Positions 6,108-12,496 of a DNA stretch of 12,496 nt are shown here, one piece after another. The notes below the pieces were generated by a model. It was not told the origin of the DNA, did not search any database, and saw nothing but the letters and a program-made list of their open reading frames with translations. Source of the stretch: Gammaproteobacteria bacterium (GTDB taxonomy: Bacteria; Pseudomonadota; Gammaproteobacteria; Pseudomonadales; Halieaceae); assembly GCA_002748505.1 (NCBI GenBank), contig PDSN01000131.1, positions 1 to 12,496 on the forward strand. The letters are read 5' to 3'. Made by a program: the position numbers and the translations under genes. How positions within the stretch are numbered: position 1 is the stretch's first letter; each line of letters starts with the position of its first letter.

Positions 6108-6129
6108 AAAAAAACCGGCTGCTCGCCGG
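6108..6129 (-). terminator. Second intrinsic terminator upstream of rpsP
   Basis: CCGGC (6115-6119), loop TGCTC, GCCGG (6125-6129), with an A-run at 6108-6114 that gives seven U residues when read leftward. It is a compact textbook terminator lying about 190 nt past the ffh stop and about 90 nt before rpsP. It either backs up the ffh terminator or acts as an attenuator in a longer rpsP leader. Confidence 0.75.
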
Positions 6130-6160
6130 AAAGGTGGCGCATCATACGCCAAACAGCGGT

Positions 6161-6208
6161 AAAAGAAAAGCCCCCGCTGGCTTTTTTAAGCTGAAATTCC
6201 GGGGGCTT
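6161..6208 (-). terminator. Intrinsic terminator after ffh
   Basis: The 9-bp stem AAGCCCCCG (6168-6176) and CGGGGGCTT (6200-6208) encloses a loop that holds a smaller GCTT/AAGC pairing. Read leftward the stem runs into a T-rich tract (TTTTCTTTT, 6161-6169). It lies about 110 nt past the ffh stop and separates ffh from the rpsP operon. Confidence 0.8.
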
Positions 6209-6319
6209 ATCTCTACCTCAGGCACAACTCTCTCCCTCAAAGATAGGGCTGGCCTGTTCCATGTTTTCTTTCGCCCAATGGACGCATCGGGGGAAAAGAC
6301 CGTAAAAAAAGAACGCCAC

Positions 6320-7714
6320 TTAGCGAAACGGCAAGCCACCGCCAGGAGGCATACCACCTGGAGGCATACCGCCACCGAGACCGCCAAGACCGCGCATCAT
6401 CTTCGCCATGCCGCCGCCTTTCATCTTTTTCATCATCTTCTGCATCTGCTTGTGCTGCTTAAGAAGACGGTTTAAGTCCTGCACAGAAGTGCCTGAGCCC
6501 CTTGTAATTCTACGCTTTCTTGAACCCTGAATCTGTTCGGGATTACGGCGTTCATGGGGGGTCATGGAGTTGATCATCGCCTCCATGCGGGCGAACATTT
6601 TCAGATCCACATTGGACTGGGCAAGCTGGGCGGAGACATTGCCCATGCCCGGCAATTTATCGAGCATACCGGTGATGCCGCCCATATTGTTCATTTGCTG
6701 GAGCTGATCGCGAAAGTCCTCCAGGTCAAACTTCTGGCCTTTTTTGACTTTGCGGGCGAGCTTCTCCGCCTTTTGCTTATCGACCTTCTGCTCGGCCTCC
6801 TCGATCAGCGACATGACATCGCCCATGCCCAAAATGCGCGATGCCAGGCGATCGGGGTGGAAAGGGTCTAATGCGGTGGTTTTCTCACCCACACCCAAAA
6901 ACTTGATCGGCTTACCGGTGATGGAGCGCACCGACAGCGCCGCACCGCCGCGGGTATCGGCATCGACCTTGGTGAGAATCACGCCGGTTAGCGGCAGCGC
7001 TTCACCGAAAGCTTTGGCGGTGTTGGCCGCGTCCTGACCCGTCATGGCGTCGACCACAAACAGGGTTTCCACCGGCTTGACCGCCGCATGCAGGTCGGCG
7101 ATTTCACGCATCATCACCTCGTCCACAGCGAGGCGACCAGCGGTATCGACAATCAACACATCGCTGAATTTCACCTTGGCGTGAGCGATAGCGCCTTCGA
7201 CAATATCAATCGGTTTTTGCTCGGCTGTGGAGGGGAAGAAATCCGCCTCCACTTCAGTGGCGAGGGTTTCCAACTGCTTGATCGCCGCCGGGCGATACAC
7301 ATCGGCAGACACCACCGTGACCTTTTTCTTTTCGCGCTCTTTTAAGTGGCGCGCGAGCTTGGCGACCGAGGTGGTTTTACCCGCACCCTGCAAGCCCGCC
7401 ACCAACACCACCGCCGGGGGCTGTGTCGCGAGGTTTAGGGACTCGTTGGCCGACCCCATCACCGACTCCAGTTCGGCCTGCACGATTTTCAAGAACGCCT
7501 GCCCGGGGCTCAAACTCGACAAAACCTCCTGGCCGAGGGCACGCTGCTTGACCGAATCGATGAAAGACTTCACCACCGGCAAGGCCACATCGGCTTCCAA
7601 CAAGGCCATACGCACTTCGCGCAGGGTTTCCTGAATATTGTCTTCACTGAGGCGGGCTTTGCCGGAGATTCGGCGCAGGCTCTGGGACAAACGATCACTT
7701 AGGCTCTGGAACAT
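6320..7714 (-). CDS. ffh: Signal recognition particle protein Ffh (SRP54)
   Basis: GTPase that, with 4.5S RNA, binds signal sequences of inner-membrane proteins and targets ribosomes to FtsY. It has 464 residues from ATG 7712-7714; Escherichia coli Ffh has 453. The N domain is about 1-95. The G domain follows with P-loop GLQGAGKTT (107-115), SADVYRPAA (136-144), DTAGR (190-194), TKVD (248-251) and GMGD (296-299). The methionine-rich M domain (about 325-440) contains the RNA-binding stretch around RRNPEQIQGSRKRRITRGSG. The tail repeats MPPGG twice and is low-complexity. An ATG four codons upstream (7726) lacks a Shine-Dalgarno, while GGAG sits 6 nt before the chosen ATG. It appears monocistronic and is divergent from ypjD. 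Confidence 0.97.
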   Translation of the reverse strand: MFQSLSDRLSQSLRRISGKARLSEDNIQETLREVRMALLEADVALPVVKSFIDSVKQRALGQEVLSSLSPGQAFLKIVQAELESVMGSANESLNLATQPPAVVLVAGLQGAGKTTSVAKLARHLKEREKKKVTVVSADVYRPAAIKQLETLATEVEADFFPSTAEQKPIDIVEGAIAHAKVKFSDVLIVDTAGRLAVDEVMMREIADLHAAVKPVETLFVVDAMTGQDAANTAKAFGEALPLTGVILTKVDADTRGGAALSVRSITGKPIKFLGVGEKTTALDPFHPDRLASRILGMGDVMSLIEEAEQKVDKQKAEKLARKVKKGQKFDLEDFRDQLQQMNNMGGITGMLDKLPGMGNVSAQLAQSNVDLKMFARMEAMINSMTPHERRNPEQIQGSRKRRITRGSGTSVQDLNRLLKQHKQMQKMMKKMKGGGMAKMMRGLGGLGGGMPPGGMPPGGGLPFR

Positions 7715-7738
7715 CGTGTTCTCCATCGGGGGCTAGAC

Positions 7739-7767
7739 TTGATTCTAGCAACACAAATCGGTAAAAC
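7739..7767 (+). promoter_or_regulatory. Possible sigma-70 promoter for ypjD
   Basis: TTGATT (7739-7744), 17-nt spacer, TAAAAC (7762-7767); each box matches the consensus at about four of six bases. A start near 7774 would leave about 30 nt before the ypjD ATG. It overlaps the divergent ffh promoter region, so the two may compete. Confidence 0.35.
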
Positions 7768-7772
7768 GGGGG

Positions 7773-7801
7773 ATTATACGCGACTTGGATCAATCTCCCA
7801 A
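7773..7801 (-). promoter_or_regulatory. Sigma-70 promoter of ffh
   Basis: Read leftward: TTGGGA (7796-7801), a 17-nt spacer, and a perfect TATAAT (7773-7778). Transcription would start near 7766, about 50 nt before the ffh ATG. This is the best sigma-70 promoter in the window. Its minus 35 lies only a few bases before the ypjD start codon. Confidence 0.75.
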
Positions 7802-7805
7802 ACAC

Positions 7806-8606
7806 ATGCCTGCTGTAATCATCAGTCTTTTGACAGCGCTGCTGTACCTGGCCGCCACTGCATTGCAACTCATGCAAATTCGCAACCATAAACGCGGCAT
7901 GAATCGCTCTGCGCTGGCGCTGGGCGTTGTCGCCCTGCCCCTGCACGCCATTGTGGCCTGGCGCGGTGTTTATCGGGGCGACAGCTTTGACTTTGGACTG
8001 TTTAAGGTTGCCGCCCTGCTACTGCTGTTGGTACACGCGATCTTCCTGTTGAATGTCCTGCGCCGTCCACTCCAGAGTCAACTGACAGTCATCTACCCAC
8101 TGTGCGCACTGGCGGTGCTGATCACCGCTTTCGGGCCGGACTACAACTATCGCTCGCCAACGCAATCTTACGGCTTACTCGCCCATATCAGCCTGTCTCT
8201 GGCGGCCTACGCCGTGCTCACGCTGGCAGCGGTGCAGGCTATTCTGGTCGCCCTGCAGGATTACCGCCTCAGGCACCACCAGACGCGCGGGCTGGTGCAA
8301 ACCCTGCCACCGCTGCAACTGATGGAAACCATGCTGATGGAGCTCATCGCGGTGGGCTTTATTTTGCTGACCATCGCCATATTTAGCGGCGCGCTTTTTA
8401 TCGAGGACATGTTTGCCCAGCACCTGATCCACAAAACCACCCTGACAGTACTGGCCTGGATGCTGTTTGCAGTGCTGCTCTGGGGACATCACAAGCTGGG
8501 TTGGCGCTCACAACTGGCGGCAAAACTGACCCTGGCAGGCTTCCTGGCCCTGGTGCTGGCTTTTTTCGGCAGCAAACTGGTACTTGAGCTGATTCTTGCG
8601 CGATAA
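7806..8606 (+). CDS. ypjD: YpjD/CorE, CcsA-like inner-membrane protein
   Basis: Polytopic membrane protein of the cytochrome c assembly (CcsA/CcmC-like) superfamily. Its exact role is unsettled; in enterobacteria it neighbours ffh and corB as here. It has 266 residues, like Escherichia coli YpjD (about 263). About eight hydrophobic segments are visible, near 3-22, 35-53, 66-84, 92-110, 124-149, 176-198, 211-227 and 241-262. Possible haem- or metal-contact histidines are H47, H127 (LLAHISLSLAAY) and H228/H229 (WGHHKLGWR), at positions conserved in the family. A TTG at 7785 would add seven residues; I chose the ATG because the homologues begin at MP followed directly by the first helix. No clear Shine-Dalgarno precedes it. 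Confidence 0.9.
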   Translation: MPAVIISLLTALLYLAATALQLMQIRNHKRGMNRSALALGVVALPLHAIVAWRGVYRGDSFDFGLFKVAALLLLLVHAIFLLNVLRRPLQSQLTVIYPLCALAVLITAFGPDYNYRSPTQSYGLLAHISLSLAAYAVLTLAAVQAILVALQDYRLRHHQTRGLVQTLPPLQLMETMLMELIAVGFILLTIAIFSGALFIEDMFAQHLIHKTTLTVLAWMLFAVLLWGHHKLGWRSQLAAKLTLAGFLALVLAFFGSKLVLELILAR

Positions 8607-8643
8607 AAAACCCGTTTTCACCCTTGCCGAAAGGCGTTTTTTT
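8605..8643 (+). terminator. Weak terminator-like element after ypjD
   Basis: An A-run at the ypjD stop, then CCTTGCCGAAAGGCG (8622-8636) that can fold into a very short stem (GCC/GGC closed by a GAAA tetraloop, or CCTT/AAGG), followed by seven T residues (8637-8643). The T-tract is good but the stem is only 3-4 bp, so termination may be partial and ypjD may read into corB. Confidence 0.4.
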
Positions 8644-8684
8644 CTTCAAGATATAAAATCAATCACTAATAAGGTAATCCCTGC

Positions 8685-9947
8685 TTGAACGAAGCACCGC
8701 TGGGTCTTTTACTTACTATTCTCTTCGGCCTGATTTTAGTCTCGGGCTTTTTCTCCAGCTCGGAAACCGGCATGATGTCCTTGAACCGTTATCGGTTGAA
8801 GCATCTGCTAAAGACGGGGCACAGCGGCGCCGAACGCGCTGAAAAACTGCTCAAACGCCCCGACCGCCTGATTGGCCTGATTCTCATTGGCAACAACCTG
8901 GTCAACATTCTCGCTTCTGCCATCGCCACCGTGGTCGCAATCAGGTTGTGGGGAGACGCGGGCATCGCCATTGCGACCGTCGCCCTGACTATCATCATCC
9001 TGATTTTTGCGGAAATCACCCCCAAAACCATCGCCGCGCTGCACCCCGAAAAAGTGGCCTTTCCCTTTTCCGTCGTGCTGCTGCCGCTGATGACCATTAT
9101 GTATCCAGCGGTGGTGTTTATTAACGGCATCACCAACGCACTGCTGCGCCTGGCGGGTTTTAACCCCCATGCCGGCGCCGACGAACACGTCAGCGCCGAG
9201 GAGCTGCGGACCATCGTGACCGAGTCCGGCCAGCTTATCCCCAAGCGCCACCGCGGGATGCTGTTAAACATTCTGGATCTGGAAGAGGTCAGCGTCGATG
9301 ATGTCATGATCGGTCGCAATGATATTTACGGCCTGGATCTCAGCGAGCCCGATGAAGTGCTGATGCGCCGAATTCAGAACTGCACCTACACCCGCCTGCC
9401 GGTGTACGAAGAAGATATCAACAACCTTCAGGGCATATTTCATATGCGCAGCCTGAGCCGCGTGCTGGACAAACACGGGCTCGATCGCGAAGCATTAAGA
9501 CGCGAAATGGATACGCCGTATTTCATCCCTGAAAGCATAAGACTGCACACCCAGCTCATGCATTTTCAGCGTAAAAAGCAGCGTCTTGCCATCATCGTTG
9601 ATGAATACGGTGAAGTGCTTGGCCTGCTTGCACTGGAGGATATTTTAGAGGAAATCGTCGGCGAGTTTACCTCCAACATGGACGCCCCCGATGATGACAT
9701 CGTCCCCCACAGCGATGGCAGCTACCACGTCACTGGCAGCACCGGTATCCGCGATGTCAACAAAGCGCTGGACTGGGAGCTGCCCACGGACGGCCCCAAA
9801 TCCATCAGCGGCCTGATACTTGAGCATTTGGAATCCTTTCCCGACGGCGCCGTGTGCATCGACATCAACGGCTACCACCTGGAAACCATCAGTTTTGCCG
9901 GCAACGCTATCAAAACGGTGCGCATTAACAACACGACGTCCAAATAA
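8685..9947 (+). CDS. corB: CorB (YfjD), CNNM/CorC-type transporter with CBS domains
   Basis: Inner-membrane protein of the HlyC/CorC-CNNM family, linked to Mg2+/Co2+ transport or resistance. It has 420 residues and closely resembles Escherichia coli YfjD throughout. The DUF21/CNNM membrane domain covers about 1-160, with hydrophobic segments near 6-26, 62-84, 92-113 and 125-148 and the motifs SSSETGMMSLNRYRL (24-38) and LIGNNLVNILAS (67-78). A CBS pair follows (about 195-325), including IVDEYGEVLGLLALEDILEE (304-323). A CorC_HlyC domain spans about 340-415. The start is TTG, with AAGG about 10 nt upstream; no ATG lies before the first helix. It is 78 nt after ypjD, where an AT-rich TATAAA (8652-8657) could support a separate promoter. 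Confidence 0.93.
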   Translation: MNEAPLGLLLTILFGLILVSGFFSSSETGMMSLNRYRLKHLLKTGHSGAERAEKLLKRPDRLIGLILIGNNLVNILASAIATVVAIRLWGDAGIAIATVALTIIILIFAEITPKTIAALHPEKVAFPFSVVLLPLMTIMYPAVVFINGITNALLRLAGFNPHAGADEHVSAEELRTIVTESGQLIPKRHRGMLLNILDLEEVSVDDVMIGRNDIYGLDLSEPDEVLMRRIQNCTYTRLPVYEEDINNLQGIFHMRSLSRVLDKHGLDREALRREMDTPYFIPESIRLHTQLMHFQRKKQRLAIIVDEYGEVLGLLALEDILEEIVGEFTSNMDAPDDDIVPHSDGSYHVTGSTGIRDVNKALDWELPTDGPKSISGLILEHLESFPDGAVCIDINGYHLETISFAGNAIKTVRINNTTSK

Positions 9948-10010
9948 AAAAAACTTAAACTAACCGCAATAACCTGCTGTTTTTTTAAGTAAAACACTCC
10001 GACCAACCTT

Positions 10011-10045
10011 GCGGCAGCGATGAAGCGCCAAGCCATCGCCGCCGC
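10011..10045. repeat. Strong hairpin between convergent corB and DUF1289 genes
   Basis: GCGGCAGCGATG (10011-10022) pairs with CATCGCCGCCGC (10034-10045): 12 bp with one A-C mismatch and an 11-nt loop. It lies about 20 nt past the DUF1289 stop and 60 nt past corB. Neither side has a U-tract, so it is either a hairpin protecting mRNA ends or a REP-like sequence. Upstream, ACTTAAA (near 9959) and TTTAAGT (near 9984-9990) form a loose AT pairing that I do not call a terminator. Confidence 0.5.
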
Positions 10046-10062
10046 GCCACGGGCTCGGTTGT

Positions 10063-10248
10063 TTACAACACACCACCGTCCTTGATACGGCGCTCGTTGG
10101 CCAGGGCGATGATTTTGCGTTTTTTGTCGTCGCCCAGCGTAAACCAATCGGTGATCTCATCCGCGGTGCGGTAACAGCCCACACACACATCATCCGGGTT
10201 TAAGACGCAAATACTGACACAGGGCGAGCGCACTTCCGATTCTGTCAT
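10063..10248 (-). CDS. DUF1289 family small protein
   Basis: Small cysteine-rich protein of unknown function, 61 residues. It has the DUF1289 signature: SPCVSICVLN followed by CVGCYRT, giving C10-x3-C14-x7-C22-x2-C25, a likely metal site. Then come the conserved EI-x2-W (31-35) and a basic helix ending in ANERR (50-54). The length is usual for the family. GGAGT lies 5 nt before the ATG. It starts only 3 nt after the stop of the carbonic anhydrase-like gene, so the two are cotranscribed and probably coupled. No function can be read from the sequence beyond metal binding, which is itself inferred. Confidence 0.88.
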   Translation of the reverse strand: MTESEVRSPCVSICVLNPDDVCVGCYRTADEITDWFTLGDDKKRKIIALANERRIKDGGVL

Positions 10249-10251
10249 AAC

Positions 10252-10782
10252 TTACTCCGAACCCTGCTCTACCAGAGATTCATTAAAACGCCGGGCATTG
10301 CTGACATAATGCTGTGCGTTGACAGCCAACATTGCCTGCGTCTCGGCGTCCAGCGTTTTCACCACCTTGCCCGGTGAGCCCAGCACCATAGACCCATCGG
10401 GAATTTCAGTGCCCTCAGTAATCAGCGTATTGGCACCTATCAAACAGTTTTTACCAATTTTAGCGCCGTTTAAAATCACCGCGTTAATGCCAACCAAGGT
10501 GCCATCACCGATCTCACAACCGTGCAACATGGCCTGGTGCCCGACGGTGACGTTTTCGCCAACCTTCAACACCACCCCCGGATCGGTGTGCAGCACCGCG
10601 CCGTCTTGAATATTACTGCCCGCGCCGATAACAATCTGATCCTCATCACCGCGCAGCACACAGCTAAACCACACCGAGGTGTTTTCATGCAGAACCACAT
10701 CGCCAATCACCGCCGCATTGGGCGCGATAAAGTGGCCACTGCCTTTTAAAATAACGCGTTTATCTTCTAGTTGATATTTCAT
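10252..10782 (-). CDS. Gamma-class carbonic anhydrase-like (YrdA/PaaY-type) protein
   Basis: Left-handed beta-helix (hexapeptide-repeat) protein that forms trimers and binds metal between subunits. It has 176 residues from ATG 10780-10782. Hexapeptide repeats run from about 18 to 140 (for example IAPNAAVIGDVVLHENTSVW, then VGENVTVGHQAMLHG). The three zinc-ligand histidines of the gamma class are present as H65 (VLHTDPG), H82 and H87 (GHQAMLHG). A C-terminal helix (145-172) follows. The frame extends 13 codons upstream, but AGGAAG sits just before this ATG and the fold begins with MKYQLEDKRV. Carbonic anhydrase activity is proven for few YrdA-type members, so the name describes the fold and ligands. 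It lies 35 nt after the NIF3-like gene and 3 nt before DUF1289. Confidence 0.9.
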   Translation of the reverse strand: MKYQLEDKRVILKGSGHFIAPNAAVIGDVVLHENTSVWFSCVLRGDEDQIVIGAGSNIQDGAVLHTDPGVVLKVGENVTVGHQAMLHGCEIGDGTLVGINAVILNGAKIGKNCLIGANTLITEGTEIPDGSMVLGSPGKVVKTLDAETQAMLAVNAQHYVSNARRFNESLVEQGSE

Positions 10783-10817
10783 TGTGCTTCCTTCACGGCT
10801 CCCTTTAAAAAAAGTCG

Positions 10818-11159
10818 TCACTCATCGTTAGCGCCATGCTCGCGGGCAAAATCAGGAATGGCGCGCACCACGGTGTAGGCGGGTTCTTCATAGGGGTGCG
10901 CCTGATACAGCGCCGCCACCACCTGGCGAACCACCGCATCCTCCACCACCATTTCCAGCCGGTACTCATTCACCACCTCTAACGCCCCGCGCTGTCCGAT
11001 ATGCGGGTTGCTGCCCGCGAGTGGACGAAACTGACCCTGCCCCAGGGTTTGCCAACAACAACTGTCGTAATTCCCGAAACGCCCTGCCCCCGCAGCAAAT
11101 AACGCGGTTTTCAAAGAATCTACATGAGATTCTGGCACATAGACGACTAACTGGTACAT
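10818..11159 (-). CDS. NIF3/YqfO-like domain protein
   Basis: Protein of 113 residues matching the YqfO/CutA-like domain that is inserted in some full-length NIF3 proteins and also occurs alone in proteobacteria. Visible features are an N-terminal strand (MYQLVVYVPESHVDSLKTAL), the glycine motif GAGRFGNYDSCCW (24-36), RPLAGSNPHIGQ (45-56) and the hallmark HPYEEPAY (88-95). This is the stand-alone form; it lacks the metal-binding NIF3 core found in proteins of about 250 residues. The function is unknown. AGGAG lies about 10 nt before the ATG. It follows tgt by 72 nt in the same direction, and the carbonic anhydrase-like gene comes next. Confidence 0.88.
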   Translation of the reverse strand: MYQLVVYVPESHVDSLKTALFAAGAGRFGNYDSCCWQTLGQGQFRPLAGSNPHIGQRGALEVVNEYRLEMVVEDAVVRQVVAALYQAHPYEEPAYTVVRAIPDFAREHGANDE

Positions 11160-11206
11160 GGGATACTGACTCCTTGTAAATCCTTCTGCCTCGCGGCCCC
11201 CTCGCC

Positions 11207-11223
11207 CTCTGCCAACGGCAGGG
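11207..11223. repeat. Small hairpin between tgt and NIF3-like gene
   Basis: CTCTGCC (11207-11213), loop AAC, GGCAGGG (11217-11223): 7 bp with one G-T pair, 8 nt past the tgt stop. There is no T-rich tail in the leftward direction, so it looks more like a REP-type or mRNA-stabilising hairpin than a terminator. Transcription from tgt could continue into the NIF3-like gene. Confidence 0.4.
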
Positions 11224-11231
11224 AGCGAAAA

Positions 11232-12353
11232 TTAAACGCCCTCAGCCTGTCCGGCGTAAAAGGCTTCGGCAAACTCATCGAGGCGCTGCGCTTCAATCGC
11301 TTTGCGGATGCCCGCCATATGCTGCTGATAATAATGCAAATTATGTAAAGTGTTTAACTGTGAACCCAAAATTTCGTTACATTTGTCCAAGTGATGCAAG
11401 TAGGCGCGACTGAAGTTCTTGCAGGTATAACAAGCGCAGTTTTCATCCACGGGTAATGTGCTGGTTTTATGGCGGGCGTTACGCAGTTTCAGCGGCCCTT
11501 TTGAGGTGAACAAATGCCCGTTGCGCGCGTTGCGGGTGGGCATCACGCAATCAAACATATCAATGCCCTGTTTTACCGCCTCAAGTAAATCCGCCGGTGT
11601 ACCAACGCCCATTAAGTAGCGAGGCTTGTCGGCGGGCATCAGCGGGCATAGCCCCTGCAACACGCGCAGCATGTCTTCCTTTGGTTCGCCCACCGAGAGA
11701 CCGCCAATGGCGTAGCCGTCAAAGCCGATATCCACCAGACCCGCCAGGGACTCTGCACGCAGATCCTCGTACATACCCCCTTGCACTATGCCAAACAGAG
11801 CCGAAGGATTATCGCCGTGCGCATCTTTGGAACGTTTTCCCCAGCGCAGCGAAAGCGCCATGGAATCGCGCGCTTCCTCGCGTGTAGCGGGATAGGGTGT
11901 GCACTCGTCAAAGCACATCACCACGTCGGCACCTAGATCGCGCTGAATCTGCATTGAGGTTTCCGGATCCAAAAATACTTTGGCGCCGTCCACTGGCGAG
12001 CGAAACTGAACACCCTGCTCACTGATTTTACGCATATCCCCAAGGCTGAATACCTGAAAGCCACCGGAGTCGGTGAGAATGGGGCCATCCCAGCCCATAA
12101 AGTCGTGTAAATCGCCGTGCTGGCGCACGATATCGGTACCTGGGCGCAGCCACAGGTGAAAGGTATTGCCCAAAATAATCTGCGCGCCAAGGGCTTTGAT
12201 ATCCCGCGGCAACATGCCCTTTACCGTACCGTAGGTGCCTACAGGCATAAATGCGGGCGTATCGACCACACCCCGCGGAAATGTCAAACGGGCGCGTCTG
12301 GCAGCGCCATCATTGCCCAGGCGTTCAAATTGCATGGCGCAACTGCGACTCAT
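11232..12353 (-). CDS. tgt: Queuine tRNA-ribosyltransferase Tgt
   Basis: TIM-barrel enzyme that swaps guanine 34 of GUN-anticodon tRNAs for preQ1, a step of queuosine synthesis. It has 373 residues, typical length. Substrate and active-site motifs are MPVGTYGTVKGM (36-47), LGNTFHLWLRPG (61-72), LTDSGGFQVFSL with catalytic-region D95, FGIVQGGMY (187-195), and FDCVMPTRNARNG with nucleophile D268. The zinc site is complete: C306-x-C308-x2-C311, plus the histidine in NTLHNLHYY (H337). AAGGA lies 6 nt before the ATG. The start overlaps the queA stop as ATGA (12350-12353), so the two are translationally coupled. In many gammaproteobacteria yajC-secD-secF follow tgt; here a NIF3-like gene follows. 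Confidence 0.97.
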   Translation of the reverse strand: MSRSCAMQFERLGNDGAARRARLTFPRGVVDTPAFMPVGTYGTVKGMLPRDIKALGAQIILGNTFHLWLRPGTDIVRQHGDLHDFMGWDGPILTDSGGFQVFSLGDMRKISEQGVQFRSPVDGAKVFLDPETSMQIQRDLGADVVMCFDECTPYPATREEARDSMALSLRWGKRSKDAHGDNPSALFGIVQGGMYEDLRAESLAGLVDIGFDGYAIGGLSVGEPKEDMLRVLQGLCPLMPADKPRYLMGVGTPADLLEAVKQGIDMFDCVMPTRNARNGHLFTSKGPLKLRNARHKTSTLPVDENCACYTCKNFSRAYLHHLDKCNEILGSQLNTLHNLHYYQQHMAGIRKAIEAQRLDEFAEAFYAGQAEGV

Positions 12354-12496
12354 GGTAGTTCCTTAACATTGGGATTACGGGTGATAAACATGGCATCGCC
12401 GTAGCTAAAAAAACGGTAGCGCTGGGCAACGGCGCTCTCATAGGCATTCAGTATCGCTTCACGCCCGGCAAAGGCGCTCACTAACATCAGCAGCGT
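12350..12496 (-). CDS. queA: S-adenosylmethionine:tRNA ribosyltransferase-isomerase QueA, C-terminal end
   Basis: Makes epoxyqueuosine by moving the ribosyl group of SAM onto preQ1-modified tRNA, the step after Tgt. Only the last 48 codons are in the window; the rest lies beyond the right edge. The C-terminus is diagnostic: TLLMLVSAFAGREAILNAYE, then VAQRYRFFSYGDAMFI and a TRNP ending. The TGA stop (12350-12352) overlaps the tgt ATG. Since the upstream part is not visible, intactness cannot be judged. Confidence 0.93.
   Translation of the reverse strand, partial: TLLMLVSAFAGREAILNAYESAVAQRYRFFSYGDAMFITRNPNVKELP

Larger units (their letters stand above)
6017..6319. other. Intergenic region ffh-rpsP (303 nt)
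   Basis: Holds two leftward intrinsic terminators (6161-6208 and 6108-6129, listed separately) and must also contain the rpsP promoter. No promoter stands out. Read leftward, TATGAT (6141-6146) is a good minus 10 but lacks a good minus 35 and would place the second terminator in the leader. Nearer the gene, CATACT (on the plus strand near 6039-6044) has only TTAGCG 17 nt upstream. TTGAG-TGTT-CTCAA (6047-6060) is a small inverted repeat in the rpsP leader. Bases 6209-6319 hold nothing I recognise. Confidence 0.5.

Noticed and set aside
5774..6475. 233-codon open frame on the plus strand across rpsP, the intergenic region and the ffh end
   Set aside because: It is antisense to two certain genes, crosses both terminators, resembles no family, and shows basic/His-rich composition expected from reading the complement of coding sequence.
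8789..9319. 176-codon minus-strand frame opposite corB
   Set aside because: Antisense to the conserved corB coding sequence, with no matching motifs.
9948..9995. AT-rich inverted repeat past the corB stop as an intrinsic terminator
   Set aside because: The stem is about 7 A-T pairs with a large loop and a bulge, and no U-tract follows it.

Overview
The window is an ordinary-looking stretch of gammaproteobacterial core chromosome. The AlgU-like sigma factor, the mucA/mucB/rseC order, DsbC, and ffh divergent from ypjD-corB all resemble Pseudomonas and its relatives. The intergenic repeats and the mixed synteny suggest a marine Cellvibrionales-type genome more than Pseudomonas itself. That placement is inference from protein and synteny resemblance.

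Layout. 1-3563, all leftward: dsbC, then the envelope-stress sigma operon rpoE(algU)-rseA(mucA)-rseB(mucB)-rseC, the last cut by the window edge. Both dsbC and rpoE have sigma-E-like promoters (GGAACTT, 17-bp spacer). 3564-6016, leftward: the translation operon rpsP-rimM-trmD-rplS, closed by a strong intrinsic terminator. A 242-bp element with terminal inverted repeats and a long palindromic core fills the rpsP-rimM junction, and a degenerate copy of its end lies downstream of rplS. 6017-7714: ffh, leftward, with its own terminator. 7806-9947, rightward: ypjD and corB, divergent from ffh. 10063-12496, leftward: queA (partial), tgt, a NIF3/YqfO-like protein, a gamma-class carbonic anhydrase-like protein and a DUF1289 protein, convergent on corB.

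How the genes work together. RpoE is held by RseA at the inner membrane. RseB guards RseA in the periplasm and RseC modulates the system. DsbC, a periplasmic disulfide isomerase, is a plausible member of the same regulon. RpsP and RplS are ribosomal proteins, RimM matures the 30S subunit and TrmD makes m1G37 in tRNA. Ffh is the protein of the signal recognition particle. CorB is a CNNM/CorC-type membrane protein linked to divalent cations, and YpjD is its usual neighbour. QueA and Tgt make queuosine in tRNA.

I found no defence system, phage, CRISPR array, RNA gene or clearly new multi-gene system. The most unusual content is the MITE-like insertion inside the rpsP operon and its related repeat.
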